Shown: positions 34,763 to 44,489, counted from the first letter of the stretch. The stretch is DNA of 64,000 bases from Candidatus Omnitrophota bacterium (GCA_014728045.1 WJMH01000010.1:62001-126000), one strand, 5' to 3'. The notes: generated from the sequence alone by a model not told the origin. Numbers and translations are program-made.

Positions 34763-35842
34763 CTAACCTGCTTCTCCCGAAGCCCCGATGAGCTTGACCA
34801 GTTCCTCAACGTCCATGGATTTGGACAGAGCCTCATCATAGGTGATCTTGCCCTGCGCATAAAGCTCAGCCAGAGCCTGGTTCATCGTCTTCATGCCTGT
34901 CTTCTGGGAAGTCTGTATGATCGATTGTATCTGGTGTTCTTTCCCTTCGCGGATCATGCTTCTGACAGCTGGGGTCGCGACCAGTATCTCGGTAGCGAGT
35001 ATCATCCCCGAAGAATCCTTGCGCGTTAAAAGCTGCTGGGACAATATTCCCAGAAGCACGAATGAAAGCTGAGACCGTATCTGGGCCTGCTGGTGTGACG
35101 GAAAAACGTCTACGATGCGGTTTATTGTCTGCACACTGTCAGAAGTGTGCAAAGTACCCAGCACCAGATGTCCGGTATCGGCTATTATCATCGCCTGCTG
35201 TATCGTGTCCAGATCACGCAGCTCGCCTATAAGTATAACGTCGGGATCCTGTCTCAACACATGTCTCAACGCGTTGCCGAAAGAGTATGTATCCTCGGGA
35301 AGCTGCCTCTGGTCGACAAGGGACTTTTTGTTCTCATGCACGAACTCTATGGGGTCCTCCACGGTAACGATATGGCATTTGCGCTTGGAATTGATCTCAT
35401 CCACCATTGACGCCAGGGTGGTGGATTTGCCGCTTCCGGTGGCACCGGTCACAAGAACAAGACCCTTTTCGGCCTTGCAGAACTTCTGAACGAGCTTGAC
35501 CGGGAGCCCGCATTCCTCCAGGGTCCAGATCTCAAAAGGTATGACCCGTATTGCGCAACCAACGTGGCCCCGCTGAAAGAACGCGTTGCCCCTGTATCTT
35601 GCGACATCCTCGATCTGAAAGGAAAAATCCAGTTCTTTTTCTCTTTCAAAGCGCTCTATCTGAGATTTCCTCAAAAGGCTGTAGGTAACTTCCTGGGCTT
35701 CGGTGGGAGTAAGGGTCTTCTCCGTCGCCTTGACCAGTTCGCCGTCTATACGATACAGTATGGGAGAATTAGCGTTAATGTGCAGGTCCGAAGCACGGTT
35801 CTCCACCATATCCACCAGCAATTTGTTTATATCTATTCCCAT
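34763..35842 (-). CDS. pilT: Type IV pilus retraction ATPase PilT
   Basis: 359 residues, PilT length. N-terminal PAS-like domain, Walker A GATGSGKST, Walker B GELRDLDTIQ, His box LVLGTLHTSD and the C-terminal retraction motif AVRSMIREGKEHQI (the AIRNLIRE equivalent). It powers pilus retraction and twitching. It lies three bases after the GGDEF gene stop, so the pair is translationally coupled. Confidence 0.95.
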   Translation of the reverse strand: MGIDINKLLVDMVENRASDLHINANSPILYRIDGELVKATEKTLTPTEAQEVTYSLLRKSQIERFEREKELDFSFQIEDVARYRGNAFFQRGHVGCAIRVIPFEIWTLEECGLPVKLVQKFCKAEKGLVLVTGATGSGKSTTLASMVDEINSKRKCHIVTVEDPIEFVHENKKSLVDQRQLPEDTYSFGNALRHVLRQDPDVILIGELRDLDTIQQAMIIADTGHLVLGTLHTSDSVQTINRIVDVFPSHQQAQIRSQLSFVLLGILSQQLLTRKDSSGMILATEILVATPAVRSMIREGKEHQIQSIIQTSQKTGMKTMNQALAELYAQGKITYDEALSKSMDVEELVKLIGASGEAG

Positions 35843-35845
35843 GGC

Positions 35846-37255
35846 TTATTCCCCCACTACCCTGTTATGGCCTTCCTCTTTGGCCCGTTCTAGATTGTGA
35901 TAAGCTTTGGCTATTATCTCCTTGGCATTGGTGCCATCTATGGGGTTTTCGCCGACGCCAATACTTACTGTAATCTTGTCATACGGATCGGCGGATATCT
36001 CCATGTTCTCTATTCTCTCTCTGATATCCTCCGCCACGGCGATGCTCTCTCGCTTATTCTTCTCCGGAAGCAGCACACCGAACTCATCGTAATCGAACCT
36101 CGCGCCTTTGCCAACGGGGGACATTATGGTGCTGAGCATGTGCGCCACCATCTTAAGCACCTGTTTCGCTTTGGGGACACCGTAATGATCGGAATATTTC
36201 TCGAAGTTATCTATAGTGATCACAAGCAGCGAACATGGTCTCTGGTAAAAAACAGCCCTGTTGATCTCATCCTGCAGGCGTTCTTCCAGATATCCCCGTG
36301 AATAAAGCCCGGTGAGCGTATCCACCACTTCAAGGCTTTTAACCCGCTCAAAGACGCGCGTGCTGTGGTAGGCGAGTATGAGCTCTTTTTCATAGGCACG
36401 GACGATGCCCACGATCTCGTCGGTGAATTCATAACCCCGGCTGAAATTACCCAGCAGGATGACCCCCACGTTCTTCTGTTCAAGCCTCATGGGATAAAGA
36501 AGAACGTTCTCCAGGGGAATATTCTTCTTCAGCTCTATCAGCCACGACTTCTGGGGAGGTTTCGCGTCTATGGCGATATACTCGTTCTTGGCGAAATATT
36601 TCTCGAAAGAGGGCAGTTTATTCTCCAGATCACCCAGGGGTATGTCCTTACCGGTATTGTTGTTATATGCTTTCATGATATAGTTGCCGGACTTCTGGCG
36701 TATGATAATTGCGCAGAAAGCTCCCTCCAGCTCATCTGAAATACGTTCAGTGGAGAACTTCGCGATGTCATCAAACCCGGAACCGGCGCTAATTAGGTCC
36801 CCCAGCTGCATCAGGTTCGTAAGAGTAATGACCTTTTTGTGTATCTGGATGTTCAGTGCGGCGGTCTTTTTACTGTAATCCTGAAGTTCTCCGATGTAAT
36901 TGCGTATTTTGGTGGTCATGGTATTGACCGCCGAAGCTATGTCCCCCAGTTCGTCCTCCCTCTCCAGGGCGACCTTTGAACCGAACCTGCCCTCAGCTAT
37001 GAGTTTGGTCTCCAGAGCCAGGTCTATAACGGGATTTATTATCTGCCTTATCAGAAGATACCCCAGCCAGGAAAGCCAGAGCGTCAGGAGCACTACCACG
37101 GTGACCTCGAGCAGATTGTCGATGTTGGGGAAAATATAGTTGGTCACGAAATAAACTATAACCAGAAGAGGAATGATCGACATAAGGGAAAAAGCGATCA
37201 TAAGTTTATATCGCAAGCTTTTCCTTTCCATGGAAAGCGACTTTAGAAAGCTCAT
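35846..37255 (-). CDS. Membrane HAMP-GAF protein with a degenerate GGDEF domain
   Basis: 469 residues: two membrane helices (about 17-40 and 50-70), HAMP (about 70-122), a coiled coil, a GAF-like domain (about 150-300) and a GGDEF domain (about 305-465). The signature loop is DYDEF (388-392) instead of GGDEF, and the guanine-contacting Asn and Asp of the preceding helix are replaced (KYSDHYG, and AK where GD is normal). Cyclase activity is therefore unlikely; a GTP or signalling scaffold role is more plausible. It heads the pilus operon behind a strong promoter, with pilT directly after it. TM1 resembles that of the kinase at 11966-12913. Confidence 0.88.
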   Translation of the reverse strand: MSFLKSLSMERKSLRYKLMIAFSLMSIIPLLVIVYFVTNYIFPNIDNLLEVTVVVLLTLWLSWLGYLLIRQIINPVIDLALETKLIAEGRFGSKVALEREDELGDIASAVNTMTTKIRNYIGELQDYSKKTAALNIQIHKKVITLTNLMQLGDLISAGSGFDDIAKFSTERISDELEGAFCAIIIRQKSGNYIMKAYNNNTGKDIPLGDLENKLPSFEKYFAKNEYIAIDAKPPQKSWLIELKKNIPLENVLLYPMRLEQKNVGVILLGNFSRGYEFTDEIVGIVRAYEKELILAYHSTRVFERVKSLEVVDTLTGLYSRGYLEERLQDEINRAVFYQRPCSLLVITIDNFEKYSDHYGVPKAKQVLKMVAHMLSTIMSPVGKGARFDYDEFGVLLPEKNKRESIAVAEDIRERIENMEISADPYDKITVSIGVGENPIDGTNAKEIIAKAYHNLERAKEEGHNRVVGE

Positions 37256-37311
37256 AGAAACCTCCCGTTATATATTCAAAATAAAGGGTGTGTCCTGATA
37301 TGGCTTTAATA

Positions 37312-37340
37312 ATAATACACCATATATATGGCAAAGTCAA
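37312..37340 (-). promoter_or_regulatory. Promoter with palindromic spacer, driving GGDEF-pilT-pilB-pilC
   Basis: Minus strand: TTGACT, 17-nt spacer, TATTAT. The spacer contains the perfect 12-bp palindrome CCATATATATGG (37320-37331), well placed for a repressor or activator dimer. The leader to the GGDEF gene is about 50 nt and includes GGGAGG. Confidence 0.7.
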
Positions 37341-37368
37341 AATTACTCAATAAAAGCATTCGCACCGT

Positions 37369-39126
37369 TCAAGAAGGATTTTTCAGGGCGATACCGCTGA
37401 GTTTAAACTCCTCTCTCAGGAGTTTTTCATCACCGGCATTGCCTATATGCCCCCACGGCAATTCATCTTCCAGTGAATAATTTTTCCGGGCATATTCTTC
37501 CACAGATAGGCCGTTCTCTGAAAAAGAGCTCTGCCAAAGCTTATGATCGAAATATTCCCGCCATCCGTCCATCTTAGCGCCCTTCTCCCACGCGGTAAAT
37601 ATCACTTCCGCTATGCGCCTGTCCCCCCTTGCCATACAGGCTTCAATAACAGCCTGGCCGATGTCATGGAAATCGACCTTGACCTTTCCGCGGGAATGCG
37701 ACCTGAGATCGGCTTCAAGAGAAGCCAGCTCATCCATGCCCTTCATCCCGACCCATTGAAAGGGAGTGTGTGGTTTGGGAACGAAAGGATTGATGCTGAG
37801 GCGGATTTCCGCGGCCCTCTTGGAGACCTTCTTCTTGAGCCCGGAAAGTTTGCCCGCCATCTCGAGTATCCCCTCCGCTTCTTCGGTCTGGCCGGGGAAC
37901 CCCACCATGAAATACAGTTTCAACTTCCTCCACCCGTGTTTGTAGGCTAAAAGTGCCGACCTGCAAAGAACATTGATGTCAATGTTCTTGTCTATGGATT
38001 CTCTTATGACCTCGCTGGCGGTCTCCGGCGCGAAAGTGAGAGATCCCTTTTTTATCACCGAAAGCATCTCGGGTATCCCGTAAAAGGCCTCGTCCACCCG
38101 CAGCGAAGGTATGGATACACCCACGCCCTTGTCGCTGAAGCTGCGGTTGAGGTCACGGACCAGTTCGGTTAAATACGGATAGTTCACGCTTGAAAGTGAT
38201 AAAAGGGCTATGTTCTCATAGCCTGTTTCCCGGTAGGTTTCAAGGCATATCTCTCTGATCTTTTCCGGGGTCCTCAATCTTACCGGGCGGTTCACCGCGC
38301 TGGCCTGACAGAATCGGCACTTGTTGGGACATCCCCTCATGATCTCAACAGCTATACGATCATGCACGATCCTGATAAGCGGCACGATCTGTTTGCGTGG
38401 GTAATACGCGTTCTCAAGGTCTTCAACAAGTATCCTGCTGACCCTCTCAGGCACTTCCGGGTCTACAGGCTCGATCGAGGAGAACCAACCGTTCGCATAT
38501 CTTGCCCGGTAGAGCGACGGTACGTATACGCCTTCAATGCGGGATAACTCCCTCAGCACCTGCTCCCTCCCCGCTGCCTTTTCCTTGAGAAGCCTGCAGG
38601 TTTCCACCAGTTCCGGGAAAACCTCTTCTCCGTCACCTATGACAAAAGCATCGATAAACTCACTGAGCGGTTCGGGATTGTAGCAGCATGCGCCACCGGC
38701 TATAACAAGCGGGTCGGAGCCCTTTCTTTCTTTTGAGCGCAGAGGCACACCTGCCAGGTCAAGCATATTGAGGATGTTCGTATACGTAAGTTCATACACC
38801 ACGCTGAAACCGATAATATCGAAGCTGTCCAGGGGCCGTTTGGTTTCAAGACCATAAAGCTTAACTCCTTCGACGCGCATCTGGTCCTCCATATCACCCC
38901 AAGGGGCGAAGACCCTCTCGCAGACGACATCATCCCGTTCGTTGAGCAAATGATAGAGTATACGCAGACCCAGGTAACTCATCCCCACTTCATAAATATC
39001 GGGGTAGGCAAGAGCAACAGAGACCTTCTGGGGGGTGTGTTCTTTAAGGATGATGTTGGTCTCACCTCCGGCGTACCTGCCCGGCTTCTGCACCCTGGTC
39101 AAGATTTCCCTGATCTTTTCATCCAT
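37369..39126 (-). CDS. YgiQ-like B12-binding/radical SAM protein (TIGR03960-type)
   Basis: 585 residues. An N-terminal B12-binding-like region (about 30-170: VSVALAYPDIYEVGMSYLG) precedes a radical SAM core with the cluster-binding RGCPNKCRFCQ (CxxxCxxC, about residue 269), then VSIPSLRVDEAF and TFAPETASE. It is last in the mreB-to-rodA run, 14 bp after rodA. In many genomes this family is fused to or followed by DUF2344 and rng; here the pilus block intervenes. The reaction is unknown in the family. Confidence 0.88.
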   Translation of the reverse strand: MDEKIREILTRVQKPGRYAGGETNIILKEHTPQKVSVALAYPDIYEVGMSYLGLRILYHLLNERDDVVCERVFAPWGDMEDQMRVEGVKLYGLETKRPLDSFDIIGFSVVYELTYTNILNMLDLAGVPLRSKERKGSDPLVIAGGACCYNPEPLSEFIDAFVIGDGEEVFPELVETCRLLKEKAAGREQVLRELSRIEGVYVPSLYRARYANGWFSSIEPVDPEVPERVSRILVEDLENAYYPRKQIVPLIRIVHDRIAVEIMRGCPNKCRFCQASAVNRPVRLRTPEKIREICLETYRETGYENIALLSLSSVNYPYLTELVRDLNRSFSDKGVGVSIPSLRVDEAFYGIPEMLSVIKKGSLTFAPETASEVIRESIDKNIDINVLCRSALLAYKHGWRKLKLYFMVGFPGQTEEAEGILEMAGKLSGLKKKVSKRAAEIRLSINPFVPKPHTPFQWVGMKGMDELASLEADLRSHSRGKVKVDFHDIGQAVIEACMARGDRRIAEVIFTAWEKGAKMDGWREYFDHKLWQSSFSENGLSVEEYARKNYSLEDELPWGHIGNAGDEKLLREEFKLSGIALKNPS

Positions 39127-39140
39127 AGTTCAATATCCCC

Positions 39141-40232
39141 TCAGCTTGCCCTGCGGCTTATACTCAACAGAAAACCCACGCATATAAGAGATGCCACCGT
39201 GTTAGACCCGCCGTAACTCACGAACGGCAGGGGCAGTCCCACGACCGGCATCATGCCGATGGTCATGGAAATGTTCACGAAGACCTGGAACGCAAGAAGG
39301 GTCACCACACCTGCGGCCAATGCCCTGGCGTATATATCAGCAGAACCGGCGATTATCCTGATACCTCTGGCAATGACCACAGCATACAGCCCCACCAAAA
39401 GTACGGCGCCAGCAAAGCCCCATTCTTCGCCTACTACGGAAAAGATAAAATCCGTATGCCTCTCGGGCAGGAACTTAAGATGGCTCTGTGTACCGTTCAG
39501 CCATCCTTTACCGAAGAGCCCCCCCGAACCTATCGCTATCTTCGACTGTATGATCGTATAACCCGCCCCGAGAGGGTCTATGTCAGGGTTTATGAAAACC
39601 ATCAGGCGGTCCTTCTGGTAGTCCTTAAGAAGCAGCCAGAAAAAAGGCAGGCTCGCCAGGCCTAGGATTATGCTGGACACTATATATTTGACGTTCTCCC
39701 CGCAGATGAAGAGCATCGTAAAAAGTATCGGGACGAGAACGAATGCGGTTCCCAGATCGGGTTGCAGGAAAATCAGCACCGCCGCGGGGAATATCAGTAC
39801 GATAGAACCGGCAAAATTGCCGAATGAACCGGCGTTCTCGCGCCTCTCTCCGAGAAAGGCCGCCAGGACCATTATCACGGTCACTTTCATGAATTCAGAA
39901 GGCTGGATCGATAGTGGCCCCAGATCTATCCAGCGTCTGGCGCCGTAACGTTCCCCGCCGAAGAAAAGAAGAAAAACAAGCGCCAGCAGGTTGATGACGT
40001 ATGCAAGATACGCATAGTTGACAAGCCTCATGTAATCGATATTGGTTATAAGGAATACCAGCAGCAATCCCCCGGCCACCCATATCATCTGTTTGATCAC
40101 GAGCGTCCTGAGACCGACGGAAGAGACCGGATCCCAGGTAGCGCTGTAAATAAAAACGATCCCTATGGTTATTATCGCCAGCACGGCGAAAAGCAATACG
40201 TGATCGACCTGTCCCCTTACCTCTTTTAACAT
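39141..40232 (-). CDS. rodA: RodA, SEDS peptidoglycan glycosyltransferase (elongation)
   Basis: 363 residues from the ATG that follows GGGGAGGG. About ten membrane helices. SEDS signatures are PSEFMKVTVI, LQPDLGTAFVL, the DYQKDRLMVFINP loop, ERHTDFIFSVVGEEWG and the final LPFVSYGGSN. RodA polymerises glycan strands with PBP2 for rod elongation. It starts ten bases after the PBP2 stop. FtsW (59998-61086) is the divisional paralogue. Confidence 0.96.
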   Translation of the reverse strand: MLKEVRGQVDHVLLFAVLAIITIGIVFIYSATWDPVSSVGLRTLVIKQMIWVAGGLLLVFLITNIDYMRLVNYAYLAYVINLLALVFLLFFGGERYGARRWIDLGPLSIQPSEFMKVTVIMVLAAFLGERRENAGSFGNFAGSIVLIFPAAVLIFLQPDLGTAFVLVPILFTMLFICGENVKYIVSSIILGLASLPFFWLLLKDYQKDRLMVFINPDIDPLGAGYTIIQSKIAIGSGGLFGKGWLNGTQSHLKFLPERHTDFIFSVVGEEWGFAGAVLLVGLYAVVIARGIRIIAGSADIYARALAAGVVTLLAFQVFVNISMTIGMMPVVGLPLPFVSYGGSNTVASLICVGFLLSISRRAS

Positions 40233-40242
40233 ACCCTCCCCT

Positions 40243-41970
40243 TTAAGGGCCCAGAAGCCCCAGCTCTTCAGCCTTTTTAAATATTTTTCCTGCGGTTCCC
40301 GCGGCAAAGTAACCTCCCTTGCCGCCATACTCGTCAAAAACCACAATCGTCAGTTTCGGCCCGTCAAAAGGCGCGAACCCTGCGAACCAGCCGTGGTTCT
40401 TATTTCTGGAGGTCTGTGCCGTACCGGTCTTGCCCGCCACCACAACCTCCGAGAGTCGGGCTTTCATGCCCGTTCCCCTGCGGTCGTTAACAACCTTCCT
40501 TAGGCCTTCCCTGATATGCTCCAATGTATCTTCTGATATATCCAGCCGGGTCCTCTCGGGCTTGTTAAGAGAAACACCCTCAACGCTTTCAGCGATATAG
40601 GGCCTGACCAGATAACCGCCATTAGCGAAAACGGACATTATACGGCACACCTGCAGCGGGGAACAGAGCACATATCCCTGCCCAACGGAATAGTTCAGCG
40701 TCTCCCCCTTATACCACGGCTCATCATACTTTTTCCTTTTCCACTCCCTGCTCGGCAGAAGTCCGTCCGCTTCCGCGGGAAGATCCACTCCCGTCGCACG
40801 CCCCACACCGAACATGCCGGCATATTCGGCGATGTTGTCAACCCCCAGATGGCTTCCCAGTCTCCAGAAATACACATTACATGAATTCTTGATCGCTTCT
40901 TCCAGATTCTGGTCGCCGTGACCGCTTTCCCTCCAACAATGGAAGGCCCTCCGGCCAAGCCTCATACTGCCAGTGCAATTAAAAACGGTATGAGCGGTTA
41001 CTACACCCGTCTCTAGCCCGGCAGTTGCCAGTACAGTTTTAAAGACAGACCCCGGCGGATAAACACCGCTGATAGCCCTGTTCAGAAGCGGGTATTCGGC
41101 GTCATTAAGCACTTCCGCGACTTCCGCTCTTTTTCTTCTGGCATCGATGAATATCTCAGGATCGAACGAAGGAGCACTGGCCATAGCCAGGATCGCGCCG
41201 GTTTCGGGATCCATGGCAAGAATAGAACCTCTCTTTCCTTCGAGTATGCTGTCACAATACTTCTGTAGCTCAAGATCGATCGTCAGGTACAGGTCCTTTC
41301 CGGGGACCGGTTCTTTAAGCCCCAGCACCATTATCTCCCTGCCGCGATGATCTACTTCTACCTGCTTACCTCCATGGGTGCCCCTCAGATAATCATCATA
41401 TGTCTTTTCGATGCCGCCCCTGCCCACCAGGTCGTTCACCCTGTAACCGTAATGCTTTAACCGGTCGAACTCGGAGCGGTTTATCAGCCCCAGATAACCT
41501 ACGACATTTGCCGCAACCTCACTATTGGCATATTTGCGCTTTGAAGATACATCTATAAGTATCCCCGGCTGGTCCACGGAAATCTCCTCAAAATATATCG
41601 CTTTTTCTATGCCTATGTCCTCGGCTATCATGACAGGTGAATATGGCCTCCATCTTCCCTGCTTGATCCTTACGGCCACCTCTTCCTCTGAAGTCCCCAG
41701 GATCGACGCAATGGCCCGAGCGGTGGAATTGATATTCTTGACCTGACTGTATATGATCGAAAGATCAAAGCTCAGGACATCTTTTGCCAGATATTCGCCC
41801 TTCCTGTCGAGGATCGCCCCACGCGGCGCCATCAGGGGTACGACTTTCAGCCTGTTCTCCTCGGACATCACCTTGAACTTGGCATGCTTGGTAATCTGTA
41901 TGTACCCCAGCCCCCCTATAAGCAGCAGGAAAGATACAGCAAGAAGAAAAGCGTAGATCTTGATTCTCAT
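40243..41970 (-). CDS. mrdA: Penicillin-binding protein 2 (elongation transpeptidase)
   Basis: 575 residues. One N-terminal anchor (about 5-25), dimerisation domain (VPLMAPRGAILDRKG) and class B transpeptidase domain. Active-site Ser308 is in PPGSVFK, SxN at 363-365 (SCN), and KTG in VAGKTGTAQTS. It cross-links peptidoglycan with RodA along the side wall. A longer in-frame start 32 codons upstream would run through the mreD stop; the chosen ATG gives the normal cytoplasmic tail and has AGAGG upstream. Confidence 0.96.
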   Translation of the reverse strand: MRIKIYAFLLAVSFLLLIGGLGYIQITKHAKFKVMSEENRLKVVPLMAPRGAILDRKGEYLAKDVLSFDLSIIYSQVKNINSTARAIASILGTSEEEVAVRIKQGRWRPYSPVMIAEDIGIEKAIYFEEISVDQPGILIDVSSKRKYANSEVAANVVGYLGLINRSEFDRLKHYGYRVNDLVGRGGIEKTYDDYLRGTHGGKQVEVDHRGREIMVLGLKEPVPGKDLYLTIDLELQKYCDSILEGKRGSILAMDPETGAILAMASAPSFDPEIFIDARRKRAEVAEVLNDAEYPLLNRAISGVYPPGSVFKTVLATAGLETGVVTAHTVFNCTGSMRLGRRAFHCWRESGHGDQNLEEAIKNSCNVYFWRLGSHLGVDNIAEYAGMFGVGRATGVDLPAEADGLLPSREWKRKKYDEPWYKGETLNYSVGQGYVLCSPLQVCRIMSVFANGGYLVRPYIAESVEGVSLNKPERTRLDISEDTLEHIREGLRKVVNDRRGTGMKARLSEVVVAGKTGTAQTSRNKNHGWFAGFAPFDGPKLTIVVFDEYGGKGGYFAAGTAGKIFKKAEELGLLGP

Positions 41971-41987
41971 GAACACAGAACCTCTGT

Positions 41988-42476
41988 TTATTCTTCCAGT
42001 CCTAGCCAGGCCTGGAGAAGTATGAACAATAACGGCGCCAGGAATATGGTGCTGATAAGAGCCCATTGGCTCCCGTGGATCACATGCCGTATTCGTATAG
42101 GGTTTGCGGTTACCGCGTTAAGATAGAAAGTATGGGCCAATATCACGGACAGGGCAGCCACAGCAGCGGTAAGCAGCTGTGTCGCGGGATTCTGCCGGTA
42201 GAACATCCTCGCCAATCCGGACACCAGAGCCCCGATAACAGGAAAAAGCACCAGATCCAATCCGAAAGTATACGGCGAAAAACATCCCCTGACCAGACCC
42301 GCAAATAACCCGATGGAAAAAGCCTCCCTCGCACCCCAAAAAATGCCCGTGTAAACGACCACAAGAAGAATAAGGTCCGGGAACCATATTAGAGTACCGG
42401 TATAGCGGACCTGAAGGAGCACCGCCACCAGAAGAACAGCGTAAAGATATAGCCTCTGTTTCGTTCTTTTTTCCAT
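41988..42476 (-). CDS. mreD: Rod-shape determining protein MreD
   Basis: 162 residues from MEKRTKQRLYLY. Five or six membrane helices, with the MreD-like GLFAGLVRGCFSPYTFGLDLVLFPVIGAL region in the middle. It lies between mreC and PBP2 as expected. The in-frame ORF extends 46 codons upstream into mreC, but that part is not MreD-like. The ATG has no obvious ribosome-binding site. Confidence 0.9.
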   Translation of the reverse strand: MEKRTKQRLYLYAVLLVAVLLQVRYTGTLIWFPDLILLVVVYTGIFWGAREAFSIGLFAGLVRGCFSPYTFGLDLVLFPVIGALVSGLARMFYRQNPATQLLTAAVAALSVILAHTFYLNAVTANPIRIRHVIHGSQWALISTIFLAPLLFILLQAWLGLEE

Positions 42477-42504
42477 TAGTATGCTACCGGAACACCGTAC
42501 CGGT

Positions 42505-43281
42505 TCATTCAATGCAGAGAACTTCTTCCTGGACGCTAGCCTCCGCAGAAGGTTTAAGTATGGCGTATTTATACAGCCCGGTTCCGCTCTTTTCGACACT
42601 GACCACTTCACCAACGGTTATCCCTTCCGGAAAAACATGACTGAACCCGGATGTTATTGCGATCTCACCGGTTTCGACATCAGCATCTGCAGGGATATAC
42701 AGCATCCTGACCTTACCCTTCCCGCCCCCGGCTATCACACCGTTGATCCGTGAATCCTTGAGTGTGCCGCCGGCCCTGAATCCCGGGTGAGTGATGAGCA
42801 TGACCGAACTTATCGAGTTCTGAACTTCCACGGTTTTACCCAGCAGGCCCTCCGAAGAACAAACGGCCATGTTCTTGCGGAGACCGTCCCTGGTGCCTTT
42901 GTTGATGATGAAAGAGCTTTCCCAATCGGTAGGATTGCGCGCGATGACCTCCGCGGAAACGGTATTGAAACCTATGTCTGCCTTGAATTCGAGCAGGGCG
43001 CGAAAACGCTCGTTCTCCTTCTTTAGCTCTTCCAAACGGTCTATCCTGAGGGAAAGTTCGGCGACCTCCTTGCGCAAAAGTCTGTTTTCCTGCTCAAGGT
43101 CGTTACGGGAACGTAATCTGTCTCCAATTATATTGATGGCGTTCGCCGGAGCGGAAAGTATTCCAAGCGTGATCTTTTTTATCCCGCGGGGAATAGAGGG
43201 GACAAAGTGATATAGTGCTACCGCTAGAAGGAGTGCTGTAACAAGAAACCAGGTACGTTTTTCTTTGAAAAGTCTTTGCAC
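42505..43281 (-). CDS. mreC: Rod-shape determining protein MreC
   Basis: 258 residues, GTG start. One N-terminal membrane anchor (about 11-27), a coiled coil (about 55-95: NRLLRKEVAELSLRIDRLEEL), then the periplasmic double beta-barrel domain (VIARNPTDWESSFIINKGTRDGL, and the family-typical GLLGKTVEV). It connects MreB to PBP2/RodA. It follows mreB by 16 bp. Confidence 0.95.
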   Translation of the reverse strand: MQRLFKEKRTWFLVTALLLAVALYHFVPSIPRGIKKITLGILSAPANAINIIGDRLRSRNDLEQENRLLRKEVAELSLRIDRLEELKKENERFRALLEFKADIGFNTVSAEVIARNPTDWESSFIINKGTRDGLRKNMAVCSSEGLLGKTVEVQNSISSVMLITHPGFRAGGTLKDSRINGVIAGGGKGKVRMLYIPADADVETGEIAITSGFSHVFPEGITVGEVVSVEKSGTGLYKYAILKPSAEASVQEEVLCIE

Positions 43282-43297
43282 ATCGAATAGTTATTGC

Positions 43298-44356
43298 TTA
43301 TTTTTGCAGTCTGGGCGCAACAGTAAGCCTTTTAAGATACCTCAGCTCGCTCAGGACCTTGCCCGTACCCAAAGCGACCGCAGTTAAAGGATCGTCGGCA
43401 AGGTGCACCGGAAGTCCCGTTTCTTCAGCGATAAGCTTATCCAGACCCCTGAGAAGAGCTCCTCCACCGGCCAGGATCAGACCTTTTTCGATAAGATCGG
43501 CCGACAGTTCGGGCGGTGTCCTCTCAAGAGTGATACGTACCGCCTCGACTATCTGGGCTATAGGCTCTGAAAGGGCTTCCCTCACCTCTTCGCTGGTTAT
43601 GGTTATCATCTTCGGTAAGCCGGCGACAAGATCACGTCCGCGTACATCCATGGTCATTTCTTCTTCCATGGGATACCCCGATCCGATCCTGATCTTGATC
43701 TCCTCGGCGGTTCTTTCTCCCACCATCAGGTTGTAGGTCCTTTTGAGGTAATTTATAAGAGCTTCATCCATTTCATCCCCGCCGATACGGATGGATTTCG
43801 AGAAAACGACCCCGGCCAGAGATATAACCGCCATTTCGGTCGTACCGCCGCCGATATCTATTATCATGTTACCTGAAGGCTCCTGGATAGGAAGACCCAC
43901 TCCTATAGAAGCGGCAACGGGTTCCTCCAGCATGAAAACCTCTCTTGCTCCGGCATGAAGGGCCGAGTCCTTGACTGCTCTTTTCTCGACTTCGGTAATG
44001 CCTGAAGGAACCGCCACAACTATGCGGGGACGGACCAGAGTGCGGGAGTTGTGCACCTTTTTAATAAAATATCTCAGCATGCTCTCGGTGATCTCGAAAT
44101 CAGCGATAACTCCGTCTCTCATGGGCCGTATGGCAACGATATTACCGGGGGTCCTTCCGAGCATACGTTTGGCTTCTTCACCAACAGCCAGGACATTAGA
44201 AGTGCCTGCTTCGATGGCCACGACCGACGGCTCACAAAGAACTATTCCCTCGTTCTTAAGGTAAACAAGCGTGGAGGCAGTTCCCAGGTCTATCCCCATA
44301 TCGCTGGAGAACATACCCAGCAATGCATCAAAATACTTACTGATCTGTTGATTCAT
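43298..44356 (-). CDS. mreB: Rod-shape determining actin homologue MreB
   Basis: 352 residues. Actin fold with phosphate-1 [16 protein letters not shown], phosphate-2 [12 protein letters not shown] and adenosine motif [12 protein letters not shown]; all nucleotide-binding residues intact, unlike the FtsA in this window. A membrane-associated filament guiding side-wall synthesis. It is the first gene of the mreBCD-mrdA-rodA operon behind a strong promoter. The organism is therefore probably rod-shaped or curved. Confidence 0.98.
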   Translation of the reverse strand: MNQQISKYFDALLGMFSSDMGIDLGTASTLVYLKNEGIVLCEPSVVAIEAGTSNVLAVGEEAKRMLGRTPGNIVAIRPMRDGVIADFEITESMLRYFIKKVHNSRTLVRPRIVVAVPSGITEVEKRAVKDSALHAGAREVFMLEEPVAASIGVGLPIQEPSGNMIIDIGGGTTEMAVISLAGVVFSKSIRIGGDEMDEALINYLKRTYNLMVGERTAEEIKIRIGSGYPMEEEMTMDVRGRDLVAGLPKMITITSEEVREALSEPIAQIVEAVRITLERTPPELSADLIEKGLILAGGGALLRGLDKLIAEETGLPVHLADDPLTAVALGTGKVLSELRYLKRLTVAPRLQK

Positions 44357-44415
44357 AATAACCGTCCCCTGGATAGTTAGCTTTGTCCGCCTGTAATATA
44401 TATATAACTATATGA

Positions 44416-44444
44416 ATAGTATCAGATTAGATATGCGATGTCAA
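44416..44444 (-). promoter_or_regulatory. Strong promoter for mreB operon
   Basis: Minus strand: consensus TTGACA, 17-nt spacer ending TGA, TACTAT. The leader to mreB is about 50 nt. Confidence 0.75.
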
Positions 44445-44489
44445 ATTTTATTTCATTTTACCGGTTAGGATGGATATTGCACGCTGTTA

